This document shows, in pieces, positions 61,227 to 64,000 of a stretch of 64,000 bases of DNA. The stretch is from assembly GCA_018676675.1 (NCBI GenBank), contig JABHEG010000035.1, forward strand, positions 1 to 64,000, read 5' to 3'. The notes under the pieces were generated by a model. That model was not told where the DNA came from and searched no databases. It saw nothing but the letters and a program-made list of their open reading frames with translations. How positions within the stretch are numbered: position 1 is the stretch's first letter; each line of letters opens with the position of its first letter. A program made the translations under genes and the position numbers. The stretch comes from Lentisphaerota bacterium. Lineage in GTDB: Bacteria; Verrucomicrobiota; Lentisphaeria; Oligosphaerales; JABHEG01.

Positions 61227-64000
61227 CTACTCAAACTGCAGGCGTCCGAAGACAGCGGCGTCGGCGGAGTTCGAACTGTCTCCTGCCCATACCAGCTGGC
61301 TCTTGCGTCCACGGACGTTGGCGTCATCCGAGTCGTCCACTGCGATGTCGAACCCGATGGCTACTCCGGAATCGAGACTGACGGATGGGAGATTGGATCG
61401 AGGGATCCGCAGCTCAAGGGCATAGCCGTCGCCCAGTCGTTCGGCGTCCAGGGCCACGGCTTTCAGCTTGCCGTGTCGGGGCTTGCTCAGATGGAACATG
61501 GGCGCAGGGAACTTCGGCAAGGGCGGCACGACCATGATGTGGAGGACATCGTCTGCGTAGGCACTCCTGCCCTGTTCTTCGGGCTTGCGGCCGTCCAGGA
61601 AGATCTCGATGCAGTCTCCCTCGTATGACAGCGGCGGTTGCTTTTCTGCGCGTACATTGACCACGGCGTTGTCCCAGACCCGCACGGCCAGGTAGAGATT
61701 TTCCGCATCGTAGGACAGGGCAGCGGCCAGGTGAACGTCTGTGGGTCCGGCCCAGTCGCAGGTCAGGTTTGGGTCGTCGTGCACGGCTGTGTAAGGGGTG
61801 CCGATGACGACCTGTTCGGCCCGGTCGATGCGGATGGGGAACTGCTCGACTGGTCCCCATTCGGTCAGGACGCCGTCGATCTGAGGTGGTTGTTTTGCCT
61901 TGGGCGCGAGTGCGCGGAGTCGCACCGGCAGATTGGTGCGTCGGGCGATGCGGCCCAGTTCCTCGGTGTCAGTGGTCAGCGTCGCCGTCACGGTTTGACT
62001 GCCGGCGACCGATTGGGGCACCGGGATCGTGAATTCGTGCTGCTGTGTTTGCCTGGCGGGGAGTTTGATTTGCCAGGGGACCGTGTCCGGAAATGGCGCC
62101 GGCAGATCGAGAGTGACCGTGGCCTCGAGGGGACGATGAAGCGGATTGTAGACGGAGACATCGACGGTTGCGTCGCCTCCTGGGTAGACGCAGGTGCTCG
62201 TGACACGGGCCGCAAGCACGGGTTGGCTGGCGGTCGGCGGTGTCTCGAATCCTCTGAGGTACACTGGGGATGGGGCCAGTTGGAGTGAGACCAACGGTCC
62301 GTGCTTCGTCAACGGCCAGCGGTTTCCGGAGATGTCCAAGGCCTCGATCGTATCGCTTCCGACCTCGAGGTGGACCGTTTCGCGTTCCTTGTCCGCCCAG
62401 GCAACCACGAGTGGGGTGTTGCCTCCGCCTTGTGCGAAGAGGTAGGCTTTCAGGTAACTGGCTCCCAGGTTGATGCGTTGAACATAGCGTCGGCCGGCGA
62501 TCAGGCCCGCGAAGTTCGCATACGCCACGGACTGCAGCGACGGTGTGTTGTGCCTGAATGTGGTGCCGGTCACGTTGGGGTTGTAGGTCCACCACAGAAC
62601 GTATTCGCACCCCCCGGCCAACGACATCGCGTGTGAGCGCACCACCATGGACGCCGAGGTGAAGTGGTCAAAGAACCCGTGGCGCCCGATTTTGCGGTAG
62701 TAGGCGGGCACATCATCCCACTTCACTTGGCGGTCAAACTCCTCTGCTGTCATGGGGCGTCCGTCCGCATGCACAGCCAGGTTCCAGAGCTGCTTGTCCG
62801 ATATCTCGGTGTTGGACAGGCGTTCCGAAGCGCCGGCAGCTTTGAGGACTGCGCGCAGCTTGAGTAGGTCGTTTTCGTCCTTCTGGAACTTGGTCGCCAG
62901 CGAATAGGGATGGGTTCCGTACAGGTCAGCTTTGCCTGCCGTGCCCTGTGCGACCTTCTCGCACCAGCTGCTTGGCCCACCAAAGCCCGACACCACTCGT
63001 GCTTTGGGGTCGATGGCATGAACCGCATCGGCAGCCAGGCAGACGAGCTCCGCATAGCGCTGGGCTGTCCCATAGAAATAGCCCCCCGAGGGATCGTTCC
63101 AGTAAGGCTCATTCCAGACTTCGTAGGTGCGGACCTTCCCCTTGTAGCGTCGGGTCAGGCGGCTGACGTAGTCTGTCCAGGCATCGTTGTCTCTGGGAGC
63201 GGACCATCTACGTCGCCTGAAGTGCGCTGGAGGCGAGTCTCCGGTGCTTTGCCAATCCGGCGTCCCGTAGAACATCAGGTGTGGCTCAAGGCCATTCTGG
63301 ATACTCTCTCCCACCACCATGTCCAGCACGCTGAAATCCCACTTTCCCGGTTCGTGCTCCAACCCACGCCAGCCGCTCAGGTACTCGAAGCCGGCCCATT
63401 TCTGGCCTGGCGCCGCCTGGGAGCTCTGTGACACGACCATGCCGTTGGGAATGTCGCTGGCTGCGTACTGAGCTACGTCCGGTCCAAGGGTGACGGCGAA
63501 GGCCATGGACTGCTCAGCCACGACACCCCCATTCGGGTCCTCCAGGTGGAGGTGTGCCCAGAACAGGCCGCGTTGGTCCAGGTCCAGGTCAATGGCCTTC
63601 TCCACGGGCTCACCCGGAGAGAGACGCAGCTCACGGTCCACGACAGCAACGGTCTCCTTTCCCAAGTTCTCGATCCGGACCTGCAGACGTAGTGCACGCT
63701 CCGCAGGGCCATGGTTGAGCAGACGCATCTTGAGCCTTACCGGGTCGTCCGCGAGGAAGTGGTTGTCGGTCGTGTCCGTGTAGCAGGCAAAGGCAACTCC
63801 GGAGCCGTCGGGTATGGTGGCTGCCTGTCCTTCCTGAGAGCCGTTGAAGGGGAGATGCAGTGCCGTATTCTCGTCCACAACCCAGGTCTTGCCATGGTCG
63901 AAGACCTTCCCGGCTTCTGTTTCGTTCAGGTAGCGTCGGAGAAGGACGACATCGTCAAACCAAACGCCGGAGGAACGAAGAGACAGCGTCATGCCCGTGC
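61227..64000 (-). CDS. Glycoside hydrolase of clan A with C-terminal CBM9-like domain (5' end outside the window)
   Basis: At least 923 codons; the frame stays open to the right edge and the visible part starts inside a sandwich domain (SSGVWFDDVVLLRRY), so the start and any signal peptide lie beyond position 64000. Counting from the first Met in view (63992), the acid/base candidate is E295 in YEVWNEPYW and the nucleophile candidate is E396 in LSNTEISDK, the usual clan-A pair. Residues about 710-920 form a CBM9-like module (PPQIDGVLTEWG; YEGDCIEIFLDG; YALELRIPRSNL). Inference: retaining exo- or endo-glycosidase, GH39/GH5-like in layout, exported. It converges on the propeller gene at 59299. 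Confidence 0.85.
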   Translation of the reverse strand, partial: TGMTLSLRSSGVWFDDVVLLRRYLNETEAGKVFDHGKTWVVDENTALHLPFNGSQEGQAATIPDGSGVAFACYTDTTDNHFLADDPVRLKMRLLNHGPAERALRLQVRIENLGKETVAVVDRELRLSPGEPVEKAIDLDLDQRGLFWAHLHLEDPNGGVVAEQSMAFAVTLGPDVAQYAASDIPNGMVVSQSSQAAPGQKWAGFEYLSGWRGLEHEPGKWDFSVLDMVVGESIQNGLEPHLMFYGTPDWQSTGDSPPAHFRRRRWSAPRDNDAWTDYVSRLTRRYKGKVRTYEVWNEPYWNDPSGGYFYGTAQRYAELVCLAADAVHAIDPKARVVSGFGGPSSWCEKVAQGTAGKADLYGTHPYSLATKFQKDENDLLKLRAVLKAAGASERLSNTEISDKQLWNLAVHADGRPMTAEEFDRQVKWDDVPAYYRKIGRHGFFDHFTSASMVVRSHAMSLAGGCEYVLWWTYNPNVTGTTFRHNTPSLQSVAYANFAGLIAGRRYVQRINLGASYLKAYLFAQGGGNTPLVVAWADKERETVHLEVGSDTIEALDISGNRWPLTKHGPLVSLQLAPSPVYLRGFETPPTASQPVLAARVTSTCVYPGGDATVDVSVYNPLHRPLEATVTLDLPAPFPDTVPWQIKLPARQTQQHEFTIPVPQSVAGSQTVTATLTTDTEELGRIARRTNLPVRLRALAPKAKQPPQIDGVLTEWGPVEQFPIRIDRAEQVVIGTPYTAVHDDPNLTCDWAGPTDVHLAAALSYDAENLYLAVRVWDNAVVNVRAEKQPPLSYEGDCIEIFLDGRKPEEQGRSAYADDVLHIMVVPPLPKFPAPMFHLSKPRHGKLKAVALDAERLGDGYALELRIPRSNLPSVSLDSGVAIGFDIAVDDSDDANVRGRKSQLVWAGDSSNSADAAVFGRLQFE

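Noticed and set aside
1..64000. tRNA, rRNA, insertion-sequence transposase or prophage genes
   Set aside because: None was seen on either strand by motif or gene content.

Overview
The window is a GC-rich bacterial chromosome segment that reads as a polysaccharide- and glycan-scavenging region of a PVC-type bacterium. Lentisphaerota or Kiritimatiellota fit best, with Planctomycetota as an alternative. The pointers are an isolated type-II pseudopilin with FTLIELL and H-X9-DG motifs and no Gly before the cleavage site, two DUF4838-type proteins, a Ser/Thr kinase fused to an FGE-fold domain, an exported methyltransferase-like/PQQ-propeller fusion, several giant exported TIM-barrel proteins of hydrolase type, a Cys-type sulfatase, a DUF6785-like transporter, and many GC-rich intergenic inverted repeats. 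There is no rRNA, tRNA, CRISPR or phage module, and no SusC/SusD pair.

Layout. 1-6 kb: a two-gene operon of exported proteins (TIM-barrel hydrolase plus beta-sandwich protein), then a compositionally different HExxH gene bracketed by two direct copies of a ~90-bp interspersed repeat; a third, weaker copy lies near position 250. 6-11.1 kb: two exported carbohydrate-active proteins on the minus strand. 11.2-14.8 kb: a minus-strand thiolase / SDR reductase / acyl-CoA ligase operon. 15-18 kb: a DUF4838 protein and a RidA-like protein, ending in a long hairpin. 18-28.3 kb: a GH-A-like enzyme with duplicated N-terminal modules, a RIFT-barrel (YetA/exo-rhamnogalacturonan-lyase-like) protein, an FAD oxidoreductase, a creatininase-family hydrolase and a LamG/beta-helix protein. 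28.4-35.2 kb: a HEAT-repeat/TIM-barrel protein and a DUF6067/GH123-like protein. 35.2-36.4 kb: a small membrane protein and a Phd/PIN toxin-antitoxin pair. 36.4-40.1 kb: an M19-type dipeptidase, a discoidin-domain protein and a 4Fe-4S aldo/keto reductase. 40.6-46.1 kb: a four-gene minus-strand operon (Gfo/Idh/MocA dehydrogenase, UROD-like protein, APH-fold kinase, DUF6785-like membrane transporter). 46.5-57.2 kb: a transmembrane Ser/Thr kinase and, divergently, a plus-strand run of MTase/PQQ fusion, small TIM-barrel-like protein, second DUF4838 protein and sulfatase. 57.2-64 kb: a pseudopilin, a second Gfo/Idh/MocA protein, a second propeller protein, and a glycoside hydrolase running off the right edge.

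Working model (inference): exported hydrolases, lyases and binding modules open complex, possibly sulfated or pectin-like glycans outside the cytoplasm. The DUF6785-like protein imports a product, which cytoplasmic kinase, dehydrogenases, aldo/keto reductase and UROD-like enzyme then process. The best candidate for an undescribed system is the tightly coupled transporter/kinase/UROD-like/dehydrogenase operon. The most unusual DNA-level features are the ~90-bp repeat bracketing a foreign-looking gene and several distinct classes of intergenic repeat. All family assignments come from reading motifs by eye; no searches were run.
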